This document shows positions 33,892 through 43,244 of a stretch of DNA of 64,000 nt, piece after piece. This DNA comes from Aliishimia sp963678085 (GTDB lineage Bacteria > Pseudomonadota > Alphaproteobacteria > Rhodobacterales > Rhodobacteraceae). The stretch is taken from contig OY782680.1 of NCBI GenBank assembly GCA_963678085.1, positions 434,001 to 498,000 on the forward strand. The letters are read 5' to 3'. Position numbers and translations under genes: made by a program. Every line of letters starts with the position of its first letter. The first letter of the stretch is position 1. The notes below the pieces were generated by a model. It made no database searches, was not told where the DNA came from, and saw only the letters and a list, made by a program, of their open reading frames with translations.

Positions 33892-35748
33892 TCAAGTATC
33901 CGGTTTTACAACGCATTCCTCAGCCTTGGCATTCAAAAACCCACCCGATTGCCGTGCCCAAAAGCTCGCATATAATCCAGCCTTGTTCAGCAGCGCATCA
34001 TGGCTGCCCATTTCTACGATACGGCCCTGGTCCATGACGATGAGCCGGTCCATTTCGGATAGGGTGGACAGCCTATGAGCAATCGCCAGCACGGTTTTTC
34101 CCTGCATCACGCGGGAAAGCGCGGCTTGGATGGCGGCCTCAACCTCAGAATCAAGGGCAGAGGTCGCCTCATCCAGAACCAGGATCGGGGCGTCTTTCAA
34201 AATGGCCCGCGCCAGTGCAATACGTTGGCGCTGCCCGCCCGAGAGCTTGACCCCGCGCTCACCAAGGAACGCCGCATAGCCCTCTCGGTCTTTGTGATCT
34301 TTCAGGCCCAGGATAAAGCCATGTGCCTCGGCCTTTTGCGCCGCTGCGATTAGCTCTGCCTCAGAAGCATCGGGACGCCCGTAAAGGATGTTATCGCGCG
34401 CGGTTCTGTTGAACATCGCCGTGTCTTGCGTGACCATCCCGATCTGGCGGCGCAGGCTGTCTTGGGTAACTTGCGTGATGTCTTGCCCGTCAATGAGAAT
34501 GCGCCCGCCCTCAGGGCGATACAGGCCCAAAAGCAGCGAAACTAACGTGGTTTTTCCCGCACCGGAGGCCCCGAGAATGCCGATTTTCTCACCAGGTTTG
34601 ACGGTGAGATCTATTGCATCAATGCCGCCCGCCTTGCGCCCATAGGCAAAGGTCAGTGCCTGAAATTGCACCTCTCCTTGGGTAACGCTCAGCTCTTTGG
34701 CGCCGGGCGCATCCTCAATCCGAACAGGTGGGGAGAGAGTGCGCATCCCGTCTTCGATCTCACCGATATTGGCGTAGATTTGCATCAGGGTGAAACTGAC
34801 CCAGCCCGTCATTTGTGCTATACGGATGGAAACGGTCCCGGCGGCGACGATCTCCCCCGTGCTTGCCGCGCCGCTTTGCCAGAGCCATAAAGTCGCTCCG
34901 ATCAGCAAAACCGGCAGCGCGCCGGCCAGCGTCATCAGGCAAATGCGAAAACCCGCCGAGAGATAGCCAAAGGCAATCGCGCGGGTGCGATATGTGCCCA
35001 GGGCATCCAGCGCTGCGCTGTCCTCATGGTCGGTATGGGCAAAGAGCTTGACGGTTTTGATATTGGTGATCGTATCAACAATCTGCCCCGTGACCATGGT
35101 GCGCGCCCCGGCCCGCGCGCTTGAGCGTTTGCGCACACGGGGCAAAAACCAGCGGATCACCAGGAAATAGGCCAGAAGCCACAGCGCGAACACGCCCAAA
35201 ATTCGCGTATCCACAGCGATCAGTACCAGCATCGCGCCAAAAAGCGAAGCCAGGGCGAAAGCGACCACATTGATGCATTCATTCACCACATCGGTCACCG
35301 CGCGCGCGGTTTGCATCTGCTTTTGCGCAAGCCGCCCGGCAAAGTCATTGTCAAAGAAGGTGACCGATTGCCCAAGGCTCCAACGGTTGAGCCGCGAGGT
35401 CACCAGCGGATTCACATTGGGCACCACAATGATAGAGTTCGCGGCATTGCTGAGTCCAAAGACAATCGGGCGCAGGATCAGGAAAAAGGCAACTGCGCCA
35501 ATGATTAGCCAAAGATTAGGCGCTCCGAAAAACGCCTCTGGACCCGAGATGGTGGCGCGGTCAATGACCTGACCCATGATCCAGGCCGTGCCCGCCTCCA
35601 GCATCCCGGCAAGCGCAGAAAACCCGGCGGCAAGCCAAAGCGCGGGCCAGCTGCCAGCCAGGCACCAGCGCATGAAGGCCCCCAATCTCTGAGGCGGCGG
35701 GCCATTTGCGGGGGCAAAGGCATCTATGAGCGTCTCAATGCGCCTCAT
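33892..35748 (-). CDS. ABC exporter half-transporter (membrane plus ATPase domains), second gene
   Basis: The 618-residue protein is a fused type IV ABC exporter: six membrane segments in residues 30-330, then the nucleotide-binding domain with Walker A GASGAGKTT, signature LSGGQRQRIAL, Walker B ILVLDEATSALD and H-loop IAHRLST. All catalytic residues are intact. It overlaps the upstream ABC gene by 4 nt and shares with it the C-terminal WARQSGGFLN block, so the two probably form a heterodimer made from one message. The substrate is unknown. Confidence 0.94.
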   Translation of the reverse strand: MRRIETLIDAFAPANGPPPQRLGAFMRWCLAGSWPALWLAAGFSALAGMLEAGTAWIMGQVIDRATISGPEAFFGAPNLWLIIGAVAFFLILRPIVFGLSNAANSIIVVPNVNPLVTSRLNRWSLGQSVTFFDNDFAGRLAQKQMQTARAVTDVVNECINVVAFALASLFGAMLVLIAVDTRILGVFALWLLAYFLVIRWFLPRVRKRSSARAGARTMVTGQIVDTITNIKTVKLFAHTDHEDSAALDALGTYRTRAIAFGYLSAGFRICLMTLAGALPVLLIGATLWLWQSGAASTGEIVAAGTVSIRIAQMTGWVSFTLMQIYANIGEIEDGMRTLSPPVRIEDAPGAKELSVTQGEVQFQALTFAYGRKAGGIDAIDLTVKPGEKIGILGASGAGKTTLVSLLLGLYRPEGGRILIDGQDITQVTQDSLRRQIGMVTQDTAMFNRTARDNILYGRPDASEAELIAAAQKAEAHGFILGLKDHKDREGYAAFLGERGVKLSGGQRQRIALARAILKDAPILVLDEATSALDSEVEAAIQAALSRVMQGKTVLAIAHRLSTLSEMDRLIVMDQGRIVEMGSHDALLNKAGLYASFWARQSGGFLNAKAEECVVKPDT

Positions 35749-37592
35749 TCCTCGGCCTCAACATTCAAGAACCCGCCCGATTGGCGCGCCCAGAAGCTTG
35801 CATAGAGCCCCTCTTTGCCAAGTAGATCTTCATGGGTGCCCTCTTCGACAATGCGCCCGTCGTCGAGCACCAAGATGCGATCCATATGCGCGATGGTCGA
35901 AAGGCGGTGTGCGATGGCGATGACCGTTTTGCCCTCCATCATCGTATAAAGCGTGTCTTGGATTGCGGCCTCGACTTCGCTATCCAGCGCCGAGGTTGCC
36001 TCATCCAGCAGCAGGATCGGCGCGTTTTTCAAGATCACCCGCGCAAGTGTGACCCGCTGGCGTTGACCGCCCGAGAGCTTAATCCCGCGCTCGCCAACTT
36101 GCGCCTCATAGCCCTTGCGCCCCTCTGGGTCTTGCAGATCCAGAATGAAATCATGGGCTTGGGCTTGGCGCGCGGCTTCGATCACCTCCTCCATGCTGGC
36201 ATCGGGTCGGCCATAAAGCAGATTGTCCTTGATCGAGCGATGTAAAAGCGCGCTGTCTTGTTGCACCATGCCGATCCGGTGGCGCAGGCTGTCTTGCGTG
36301 ACCTGTGCGATATCCTGCCCGTCGATCAAGATACGTCCCTGCTCGACCTCATAGAACCTGAGCAGAAGCTTGACCAAGGTCGATTTCCCCGCACCAGAGC
36401 GCCCCACCAGCCCGATTTTCTCGCCGGGCCGGATGGTCAGGTTCACCGCCTCAAGCCCACCAGATGCGCGGCCATAGTGATGGGTCAGCTCATTCACGGT
36501 GATCTCGCCTGCCTTAAACTGCAAAGGGCGCGCATTCGGTGCATCCACCAGATCAATGGGCTGGGCAATGGTTTGCATGCCTTCCGCCACCACGCCAAGC
36601 TGACGGAAAAAGGTGGTCAGCGCCCACATGATCCAGCCCGTCATCGCATTGAGCCGCAGCACCAAAGCGGTTGCCGCCGCGACAATCCCCACGCTCGCCG
36701 TGCCTTGCATCCACAGGGAAACGGCCCAGCCAATCACCCCGACAATAAGCACCCCGTTCAGCGCCACCAGCATCACATCCATCGCCGTGTAAATGCGCAT
36801 CTCGCGCTGGAAGGTCTGACGGGTCTGGTCAATCGCCTCTTTAGCATAGGCAATTTCGCGGTCATGATGGGCGAACATTTTCACCGAATGGATATTGGTG
36901 TAGCTGTCTACCACGCGCCCCGTCACCTCAGAGCGCGCAGCCGAGGCGGCTTCGGATGCCGGACCCACCCGTTTAACTGTCCACATGGTGAGCAGCACAT
37001 AAAGCGCAAACCAAACCGCGAGCGGCAGCATCAGACGAGGATCGGCCATGGCCAGTAGCACCGCCGCGCCAACCAGATAGGCAGTGGCAAAGGTTAGGGC
37101 GTCAAAGACGTGAAAGATCACCTCACCAGCGGCAGGGGGCGTTTGCATGATCCGGTTCGCAATCCGGCCTGCAAAGTCATTTTCGAACCAGCCCACCGAT
37201 TGACGCAGCACATGTTTATGCGCCCGCCAGCGGATCAACGTGCCAAAATTCGGCATCACGCCATTGTTCAGCAAAAGCACATCCAGCGCTTGCAACAAGG
37301 GGCGGATGAGCAGAATAAACACCGCAACGAGGATCAGCTCGGTTCCATAACTCTGCCAAACCTGGGCGGGATCGCCGCTGAGAATATCCACAAGACGACC
37401 CATATAGGAAATCAGCCAAATTTCGACAGCGGCCACAACAATTGACATCAAAGCCGTGAGCGCAAAGATCTTGCGGAATGGCTTGGAATAATCGCTCAGA
37501 AAGCTCCAAAGCGTATTGGGCGGCGTGTCGGTTTCGGGGTAATCTGTGTAAGGATCTACGAGATTTTCGAAAAAGCGGAACATGGGGGGCAC
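35745..37592 (-). CDS. ABC exporter half-transporter (membrane plus ATPase domains), first gene
   Basis: The 615-residue partner of the next gene has six membrane segments in residues 35-335, then Walker A GRSGAGKST, Q-loop VQQDSALLH, signature LSGGQRQRVTL, Walker B ILLLDEATSALD and H-loop IAHRLST. Both half-transporters keep a canonical ATP site, unlike the asymmetric heterodimers in which one site is degenerate. It follows cca by 48 nt on the same strand. Drug, lipid or peptide export are all possible. Confidence 0.94.
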   Translation of the reverse strand: MPPMFRFFENLVDPYTDYPETDTPPNTLWSFLSDYSKPFRKIFALTALMSIVVAAVEIWLISYMGRLVDILSGDPAQVWQSYGTELILVAVFILLIRPLLQALDVLLLNNGVMPNFGTLIRWRAHKHVLRQSVGWFENDFAGRIANRIMQTPPAAGEVIFHVFDALTFATAYLVGAAVLLAMADPRLMLPLAVWFALYVLLTMWTVKRVGPASEAASAARSEVTGRVVDSYTNIHSVKMFAHHDREIAYAKEAIDQTRQTFQREMRIYTAMDVMLVALNGVLIVGVIGWAVSLWMQGTASVGIVAAATALVLRLNAMTGWIMWALTTFFRQLGVVAEGMQTIAQPIDLVDAPNARPLQFKAGEITVNELTHHYGRASGGLEAVNLTIRPGEKIGLVGRSGAGKSTLVKLLLRFYEVEQGRILIDGQDIAQVTQDSLRHRIGMVQQDSALLHRSIKDNLLYGRPDASMEEVIEAARQAQAHDFILDLQDPEGRKGYEAQVGERGIKLSGGQRQRVTLARVILKNAPILLLDEATSALDSEVEAAIQDTLYTMMEGKTVIAIAHRLSTIAHMDRILVLDDGRIVEEGTHEDLLGKEGLYASFWARQSGGFLNVEAEE

Positions 37593-37640
37593 CTTTTGCC
37601 GGGCTGCGCCCCCTTTTGGTAGAGTGCTCAGCGCGCGCTG

Positions 37641-38786
37641 TCACGGGTAAAGCTGGGACTTGGTTTTGGAACAGCCCGATGCGATCCAAGCCGCCTCTAG
37701 TTCCCGCAGTTTTTTGCCCAAGGCAGGGCCGGTGAATTCTGGCATCAGGTCAGCGGGTTTGAGCGGAAATATGGCCTGAGCGCCGTTTTGCAGGGCGTCA
37801 ATATCAACAGGATCGGGCGGTGTTTCGAAAAAAGCGCAGCGCAGGGCATAGGCGCTGAGCGCGTCGGTTTTAAGATGATAGCCAAGCGCGCTGGGGGTTT
37901 GCGTCGATCCCGCGGCCTGGCGCAGTCTTTGGTGGCGACGCAGCTCTGTTTTCTTCAGACGCAGCGTTGCGGCCACATCGCTTTCGCAAATGGCGGCAAG
38001 GCGGGCGGTCCAATCAGGGGCCAGGCCAAGTGCTTGTTCGATATGCACGAGCGGGCTGAGCGCGCGCAGCTCAGCGCCGGGCAGCACTTGGGCAAGAACC
38101 CCTGTTTGCGCCATGCCCGCCATTGCAAAACTGGGGTCCGGGGCAGCGAGCAATTTGGTTAGCTCGACCCCGATCCGCTCACGGCTGAGCTTGGTAAGGC
38201 CTTCTTGCGTGGCGGCGATTGCTGCTAGGCTGCGCGCATCAAAGCCCTGCTCTGCCCCTGCATATTGCGCATGAAAGCGAAAGAAGCGCAAAGAGCGCAG
38301 GTAATCTTCGCGAATGCGGGTTTCGGCCTCTCCGATAAAGCGGATCTGGGGGCCGGTAATATCGGCAAGTCCGCCCAAAGGATCAATGACGCGGCCCTGC
38401 GCATCGGCATAGAGCGCGTTAATGGTGAAATCGCGCCGCTGCGCGTCCTCTTCTATGGTCTTTGAAAACGCAACCGTCGCACGCCGCCCATCGGTTTCCA
38501 CATCCCGGCGATAGGTGGTGATCTCAACGGGCAGGCCTTCGCTAATGACGGTCAAAGTGCCATGCTCGATCCCTGTGGGGATGACCCGCAGATTTGCGCT
38601 TTCCAGAAACTCAAGCGCCTGCTGGGGCGTTGCATTGCTAGACATATCAATATCCACGACAGCGCGCGACAGCAGGGAATTGCGCACACAGCCCCCGACG
38701 GCAAACAACTCAAAGCCTTGGACATGATAGAGCTGAAACAGCCGTTGCACCCCAGCATGGGTGAGCCAATCCGCATCCAGCCTCAT
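37641..38786 (-). CDS. cca: CCA tRNA nucleotidyltransferase (poly(A) polymerase family)
   Basis: The 381-residue class II nucleotidyltransferase has AVGGCVRNSLL (the G-G-x-V-R block), VDIDMSSN (catalytic D-x-D), RRDFTINALY and the tRNA-body-binding REDYLRSLRFFRFHA. It adds or repairs the CCA end of tRNAs. I start at ATG 38786, which overlaps the Nudix gene stop as ATGA; a few extra in-frame residues upstream are not needed. The residues that separate CCA-adding from poly(A) enzymes cannot be judged by eye, but alphaproteobacteria usually have one such gene used as the CCA enzyme. Confidence 0.93.
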   Translation of the reverse strand: MRLDADWLTHAGVQRLFQLYHVQGFELFAVGGCVRNSLLSRAVVDIDMSSNATPQQALEFLESANLRVIPTGIEHGTLTVISEGLPVEITTYRRDVETDGRRATVAFSKTIEEDAQRRDFTINALYADAQGRVIDPLGGLADITGPQIRFIGEAETRIREDYLRSLRFFRFHAQYAGAEQGFDARSLAAIAATQEGLTKLSRERIGVELTKLLAAPDPSFAMAGMAQTGVLAQVLPGAELRALSPLVHIEQALGLAPDWTARLAAICESDVAATLRLKKTELRRHQRLRQAAGSTQTPSALGYHLKTDALSAYALRCAFFETPPDPVDIDALQNGAQAIFPLKPADLMPEFTGPALGKKLRELEAAWIASGCSKTKSQLYP

Positions 38787-39373
38787 AAGCGTTGCGCCGC
38801 ATCGGCCCAATTACGCAGCATCCGCGCGGTGGCGCCCCAGATATAATAGGGGCCAAAGGGCACGGTGAAATAAGCCCGCTGCCGCCCCCGCCAACGCCGC
38901 GACTGGATCGAGAAATTGGCCGGGTTCAGCACATGGGGAAGGGGGGCAAAGAACACCTCATCCACCTCACCGGGCTCGGGCTGGATTTCAAAGGGCTGCT
39001 GCTGCACAGCCACGCAGGGGGTGACGTTAAAGCCAGTGACGGTTTCATGGGTAGGCAGGTGCCCAACAACCTGAGCGGCCCCTATCGGCAGGCCAATCTC
39101 TTCATGCGCCTCGCGCAGAGCGGCTGCCTCGATTGAGCGATCGCCCTCATCGCGCTTGCCGCCGGGAAACGCGATCTGGCCGGGATGGTGTTTGAGCCGA
39201 GAGGAGCGCTTGGTGAGGCAAATCACATCGCGCCCATCCCTCTCAGAAATCAGGATCAACACCCCCGCCGCGCGCAGTTTCCGCCCCGCAGGCAGCTGAA
39301 AGTCGGGGTTGAGATCAAAATCCGAAGAGCTTTGCTGCGCCAAAGGGAGCGCGGCAAGGGCCCGCTCACGCAT
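38783..39373 (-). CDS. Nudix hydrolase, CoA pyrophosphatase type
   Basis: The 196-residue protein has the Nudix box G-x5-E-x7-R-E-x-x-E-E-x-G, seen as GGKRDEGDRSIEAAALREAH followed by EEIGL, and the CoA-pyrophosphatase marker LKHHPGQIAFPGG just before it, typical of NudL-like enzymes that cut CoA or acyl-CoA into phosphopantetheine and 3',5'-ADP. ATG 39373 overlaps the hslO stop by 8 nt; ATG 39388 is the alternative start. It lies between hslO and cca in one operon. Confidence 0.9.
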   Translation of the reverse strand: MRERALAALPLAQQSSSDFDLNPDFQLPAGRKLRAAGVLILISERDGRDVICLTKRSSRLKHHPGQIAFPGGKRDEGDRSIEAAALREAHEEIGLPIGAAQVVGHLPTHETVTGFNVTPCVAVQQQPFEIQPEPGEVDEVFFAPLPHVLNPANFSIQSRRWRGRQRAYFTVPFGPYYIWGATARMLRNWADAAQRL

Positions 39374-40316
39374 TTGAAGCCGCCGCATTGTCAAAGCCCA
39401 AAGTCTTGGGATCCAGCACATAATGCGCGCCGCAAAACTGACAATCTGCGGTCACGCGCCCATCATCGGTGGTCATTTTCTCGATATCTTTCATAGAATA
39501 GATCGAAAGTGACTGGCGCACGCGCTCTTCTGAACAGGTGCAGCCAAATTTCACGGGCTGGGCATCGAACACGCGCGGCTGTTCCTCGTGAAAGAGGCGC
39601 ACCAGTAGATCACTGGGCGAAACGGAGGGGCCAACAAGTTCGAGCTCTTCCACCGTATCCAGCAAGACATTGGCCCGTTGCCAATCCTCTGCATGATCGC
39701 TTTGGGGCAGGCCAAGCGCTTTGGGCAATTGTTGCAACATCACGCCCCCGGCGCGCCAATGCTCGTCTCCCCCCGCTTCGGTGGATTTGCCAAAGCTGAG
39801 CTGAAAGCGGGTGGGCAGCTGTTCGGATTGGGCAAAATAGCTTTCCGCGCAGTCCGAAAGAGAGCCACCCGCTAAAGGCGTGATCCCTTGATAGGGCTGC
39901 ATATCCGGGCCTTGGTCGATCAGCACAGCAAAATAGCCCTCTTTGAGAACCTCTTTTGCATTGATCTCATCAAGCCGGTCGTGATCAAAACTGGCATAGG
40001 CGCGAATACGAGCGGGGGTGCCTTCTTCCTCGGGGGCAAAATAATCCGTGGCAATCATGCGCAGCGCGCCCTTGGATTGCACCTGCAAAGACAGCTTCCA
40101 GCGCAGCTTGATGGTTTGACCAATCAACGCGGTAAGCAGGGCCATTTCGGCCACCAAAGCCTCAACCACGGGCGGATAGTTGTGCTGTTTCAACACACCA
40201 TCCAAAACCCCGTCCAGCCGGGCAACACGGCCCCGGATGTTGCTTGTATCAAGTTGGAAGGGCAGAACGGTATCGTCCCACGCTATTTTCTGTCCCAGAT
40301 TGGAAGGCAGGGTCAT
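39366..40316 (-). CDS. hslO: Redox-regulated chaperone Hsp33
   Basis: Hsp33 is a holdase switched on by oxidation. The four zinc cysteines are present: FGCTCSEER (C-x-C) and TADCQFCGAHY (C-x-x-C), near residues 245 and 295. The rest matches the Hsp33 N-terminal domain (ALLTALIGQTIKLRWKLSLQVQ and LKEGYFAVLID). Length is 316 residues. It is the first gene of hslO-Nudix-cca-ABC-ABC on the minus strand. Confidence 0.95.
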   Translation of the reverse strand: MTLPSNLGQKIAWDDTVLPFQLDTSNIRGRVARLDGVLDGVLKQHNYPPVVEALVAEMALLTALIGQTIKLRWKLSLQVQSKGALRMIATDYFAPEEEGTPARIRAYASFDHDRLDEINAKEVLKEGYFAVLIDQGPDMQPYQGITPLAGGSLSDCAESYFAQSEQLPTRFQLSFGKSTEAGGDEHWRAGGVMLQQLPKALGLPQSDHAEDWQRANVLLDTVEELELVGPSVSPSDLLVRLFHEEQPRVFDAQPVKFGCTCSEERVRQSLSIYSMKDIEKMTTDDGRVTADCQFCGAHYVLDPKTLGFDNAAASNA

Positions 40317-40423
40317 CAGGGATTCCTTTGGCTCAACCGCTTAGCTACCGGCGCTATATATGAGCTGCGCCATAAAGGAAAACCCCCGTGCTGTTGAAGC
40401 TCTTGCAGTACGTGAGATAAACG

Positions 40424-40455
40424 AAAAAAGCCCCGCCGGTTTGGACGGGGCTTAT
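40424..40455 (-). terminator. Rho-independent terminator of the ATP synthase F0 operon
   Basis: Read on the minus strand, AAGCCCCG (from 40453 down) pairs with CGGGGCTT (ending at 40428), followed by a T6 run. It lies 19 nt after the atpF stop and upstream of hslO. Confidence 0.9.
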
Positions 40456-40473
40456 TCATGAGCTGTGCGCGAA

Positions 40474-41037
40474 TTAGTGGAGCTTTGTTTCCACCGTATC
40501 AATGGCCGCATCAATCAGCGCATTCGCATCAGAGGCAGTCATCTGCTTTGCAATCACATCTTGCGCCGCCAGAACCGCCACAGAGATTGCTTGATCACGA
40601 ACCGCTTTCACGGCTGCGCCTTCTGCGCTTGCGATCTGATCCTCTGCCGCTTGCATCCGACGCGCGATAGAGGCTTTCAGATCCTCTTTCGCTTGGTTGG
40701 CTGCCTGCTGCGCTTCTTCTTTGGCTTGCGCCACGATCCGCGCTGCTTGGTCCTGCACCTCTTTCTGCTTGCGCTCATACTCGGCAAGCAGTTTTTTGGC
40801 GTCTTCTTGCAGCGCTTTGGCTTCGTCAATCTCCGAAGAAATCGTCTCAGCCCGCTTATCCAGCATTCCCACAAGCATGGCTGGCACTTTGAAGTAGACC
40901 AGCACACCGATGAAAACGATGAAAGCAATCAGAACAACAAAGTCGGTATTGCTTAGCGAAAAGAACGGACCCTTTGCCGCGAAAGCTGGGGTGCCTGCCA
41001 GAGCGACAAGGCTAGTCAGGGAAAGAAATCTTGTCAT
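40474..41037 (-). CDS. atpF: ATP synthase F0 subunit b
   Basis: Subunit b is part of the peripheral stalk that holds F1 to F0. The 187-residue protein has an N-terminal segment that resembles a cleaved or embedded leader (LTSLVALAGTPAFA), one membrane segment at about 30-50 (DFVVLIAFIVFIGVLVYF) and a long charged coiled-coil from about 60 to 170. It is paired with a second, related b' gene upstream, as in other Rhodobacterales and photosynthetic bacteria. Confidence 0.93.
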   Translation of the reverse strand: MTRFLSLTSLVALAGTPAFAAKGPFFSLSNTDFVVLIAFIVFIGVLVYFKVPAMLVGMLDKRAETISSEIDEAKALQEDAKKLLAEYERKQKEVQDQAARIVAQAKEEAQQAANQAKEDLKASIARRMQAAEDQIASAEGAAVKAVRDQAISVAVLAAQDVIAKQMTASDANALIDAAIDTVETKLH

Positions 41038-41041
41038 GTCT

Positions 41042-41608
41042 TTACCCTTTCATCCGTGCTTCAACAGCCGCTGTGACCGCTTTGTCATCTGCTTTGCTAC
41101 CAAGTGCTGCAACGATGCTTGCTGCTGCGTCTTGTGCCACTATGTTCACATTCGCCATCGCTGAGGCATGGATTGCTGCAATTGCCTTTTCAGACTCAGC
41201 CGCTTTAGCCGCGATTTCTTCATCTGCTTTGGCAATCGCCTTGTCCAATTCAGCTTGGATCTGTGCGCGTGTCTCAGCCGCAATGCTTTGCGCCTCGGCC
41301 CGTGCATCTGCGAGTGCTTTGTTATAGGCCTCTTCCGCCAAAGCCGCGCGGGCTTTGAAGTCTTCGGCATTGGCAATCGCATTTGTGATCATGCCTTGGC
41401 GTTCGGCCAAGATAGCTGCGATGCGTGGCAGTGCGATGCGCGACAGCAAGAAATAGATCGCGACCAGTGTGATCACCAACCAGAAGATCTGATTGCCAAA
41501 CCACTCACCGCAAAGCTGCGGCATGCCCAGAGCGCTTCCGTAACTGTCGACACAGGCGCTTACGGCTTGCTCAGCCCCATGTGAGGCGGAGTGTGTATCA
41601 CTTGCCAT
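41042..41608 (-). CDS. atpX: ATP synthase F0 subunit b'
   Basis: This 188-residue protein has one membrane segment at about 40-60 (FWLVITLVAIYFLLS) and a long helical region rich in Ala, Glu and Lys. It lies between atpE and atpF, where b' is encoded in Rhodobacterales. An alanine-rich N-terminal extension (about 35 residues, with two cysteines, Cys19 and Cys33) precedes the membrane segment. With b it forms a heterodimeric stalk. It ends 4 nt before the atpF start. Confidence 0.92.
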   Translation of the reverse strand: MASDTHSASHGAEQAVSACVDSYGSALGMPQLCGEWFGNQIFWLVITLVAIYFLLSRIALPRIAAILAERQGMITNAIANAEDFKARAALAEEAYNKALADARAEAQSIAAETRAQIQAELDKAIAKADEEIAAKAAESEKAIAAIHASAMANVNIVAQDAAASIVAALGSKADDKAVTAAVEARMKG

Positions 41609-41641
41609 GTTCTTCGTCCTCCTAGAGACCTTGGTTTACAT

Positions 41642-41664
41642 CCGGGCAGGCGTGGCCCACCCGG
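41642..41664 (-). other. Intercistronic hairpin between atpE and the b' gene
   Basis: The arms 41642-41651 and 41655-41664 pair over 10 bp with a 3-nt loop: eight Watson-Crick pairs and two G-T wobbles. It lies 25 nt after the atpE stop and upstream of the b' gene. Such a structure could protect the atpE message from 3' decay and help make more c subunit than b or b'. Confidence 0.6.
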
Positions 41665-41688
41665 CACGTAAGGTAGGATCCGCTAGAT

Positions 41689-41925
41689 TTAGACGGCGAA
41701 CATCAACAGCAGAGCGACGAGGAACGCGAAGATGCCCAAGGCTTCCGCGAAGGCGATGCCGATGAAGAGCGTCGCTGTTTGACCTGCTGCGGCGGATGGG
41801 TTGCGCAGAGCGCCCGCCAGGAAGTTGCCAGCAACATGGCCCACACCGATCGCGGCTGCGCCGGAACCGATTGCTGCCAGGCCTGCGCCGATGAATTGAC
41901 CCATTTCTGCGATGGAACCTTCCAT
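41689..41925 (-). CDS. atpE: ATP synthase F0 subunit c
   Basis: The c subunit forms the proton-driven rotor ring. The 78-residue hydrophobic hairpin has two membrane helices joined by the polar ALRNPSA loop (Arg41, Asn42, Pro43), and the proton-binding acid is Glu61 in AFAEALGIF. Length is typical for alphaproteobacteria. AAGGAGAAAAGAC precedes the ATG, a strong ribosome site that fits the need for many copies. Confidence 0.97.
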   Translation of the reverse strand: MEGSIAEMGQFIGAGLAAIGSGAAAIGVGHVAGNFLAGALRNPSAAAGQTATLFIGIAFAEALGIFAFLVALLLMFAV

Positions 41926-41993
41926 GTCTTTTCTCCTTACGATGGAATTAGGTGTAGATAAGTTTCAGGAGGGGCAAGCGCGCCCCACCAGAA

Positions 41994-42743
41994 TTAGTGA
42001 TGTGGATGCAGCGCGTCTTTCAGATACACGCATGTCAGGATGGTGAAAACGTAAGCCTGAATAAAGCTCACAAGGATCTCTAGGCCATAGACTGCGACCA
42101 CAGCGAGGATTGCGATGGGCGCGATGGCCACAACTTGGGCAAATCCCGCGAAAACTTTCATAACTGCGTGACCGGCCATCATATTGCCCGCCAGACGAAT
42201 AGAATGGCTGACCGGACGCACGAAGTAGGAAATCAGCTCAATGATCGCCAGAATAGGGCGCAGCGGCAAAGGCGCAGAGCTCACCCAGAACAGGCTCAGA
42301 AAGCCCGCGCCGTTTTTCACAAAGCCAAGTACGGTCACAGCGATAAAGACCCCAAAGCCCATAACTGCCGTCACGCCAATATGGCTGGTGGTTGTAAAGG
42401 ACATAGGCAAAAGGCCCAGGAAGTTAGCGCAAAGGATGAACATGAACAGTGTCATGATATAGGGGAAGTATTTCAGCCCGTCTTTGCCGGTGACATCTTC
42501 GACCATCTTATAGACAAAACCATAAGTCAGCTCTGCAATAGATTGGCCACGCCCTGGAACCACTGAACGATTGGCCGTGGTCAAGATCAGCAGACCAACG
42601 GTCGCGCATACGGCCAGGAACAGCCACAGCGTAACATTGGTGATCGTGAACATACCCACCGCACCATCACCAAAGAGTGGCTTAACGATGAACTGATCCA
42701 TCGGGTGGAAAACCATGCCGCCTGCGTCTTTTGTCTCTGCCAT
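41994..42743 (-). CDS. atpB: ATP synthase F0 subunit a
   Basis: Subunit a supplies the two proton half-channels next to the c ring. The 249-residue protein has five or six membrane segments, and the essential arginine lies in SHSIRLAGNMMAGH. PMSFTTTSHIGVT and FVRPVSHS are further conserved blocks. It is 18 nt after atpI and 68 nt before atpE. Confidence 0.97.
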   Translation of the reverse strand: MAETKDAGGMVFHPMDQFIVKPLFGDGAVGMFTITNVTLWLFLAVCATVGLLILTTANRSVVPGRGQSIAELTYGFVYKMVEDVTGKDGLKYFPYIMTLFMFILCANFLGLLPMSFTTTSHIGVTAVMGFGVFIAVTVLGFVKNGAGFLSLFWVSSAPLPLRPILAIIELISYFVRPVSHSIRLAGNMMAGHAVMKVFAGFAQVVAIAPIAILAVVAVYGLEILVSFIQAYVFTILTCVYLKDALHPHH

Positions 42744-42761
42744 TCTCAGGCCCCTTCGTCT

Positions 42762-43076
42762 TTAATCCTGGTCGGAGCGTTCCGACTCTATCTTCACCTG
42801 GACTTCTTTGGCGGTGCGCATCATCACGTTGACACCTGCCGCGAGGCCCAAAAATGTAAATATGACAAGGAATATCGGGAGCGTCCCAAACAGGCGATCC
42901 AGCCCGTATCCCATGCCAAAGCCGATCAACAGACCGACCACCAGTTCCAGCACCATGCGCCAACCCAATTGGGCCTGACTATAATGCTCTTCTACATGCG
43001 GGCTGTCATCTTGCTGGCTGGCCTTAAGCGCTGCAAGTCGCGCCTCCAGCTGAGCCATGCGATCCGGCTCTGACAT
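42762..43076 (-). CDS. atpI: ATP synthase assembly protein AtpI
   Basis: The 104-residue protein has a charged N-terminal helix and two membrane segments (MVLELVVGLLIGFGMGYGLD and FLVIFTFLGLAAGVNV), the AtpI/Atp1 pattern. AtpI is implicated in c-ring assembly or magnesium supply. I start at ATG 43076; a GTG 12 nt upstream is also in frame. It is the first gene of the F0 operon. Confidence 0.88.
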   Translation of the reverse strand: MSEPDRMAQLEARLAALKASQQDDSPHVEEHYSQAQLGWRMVLELVVGLLIGFGMGYGLDRLFGTLPIFLVIFTFLGLAAGVNVMMRTAKEVQVKIESERSDQD

Positions 43077-43244
43077 GATGCACCCCACATTTCCTTGCCG
43101 CTTAGCTATGCTGGGGCGCGGCGTGAGTCAATGCGCTGTCGATCGATAGAAGATGCCACTTAGTATATTGAAATTAAACAGAAATCATTCCACCTCGTTG
43201 GTGCCGTATAAACTGTCGCATCGCAGACACCCGCAAAGGTATAT

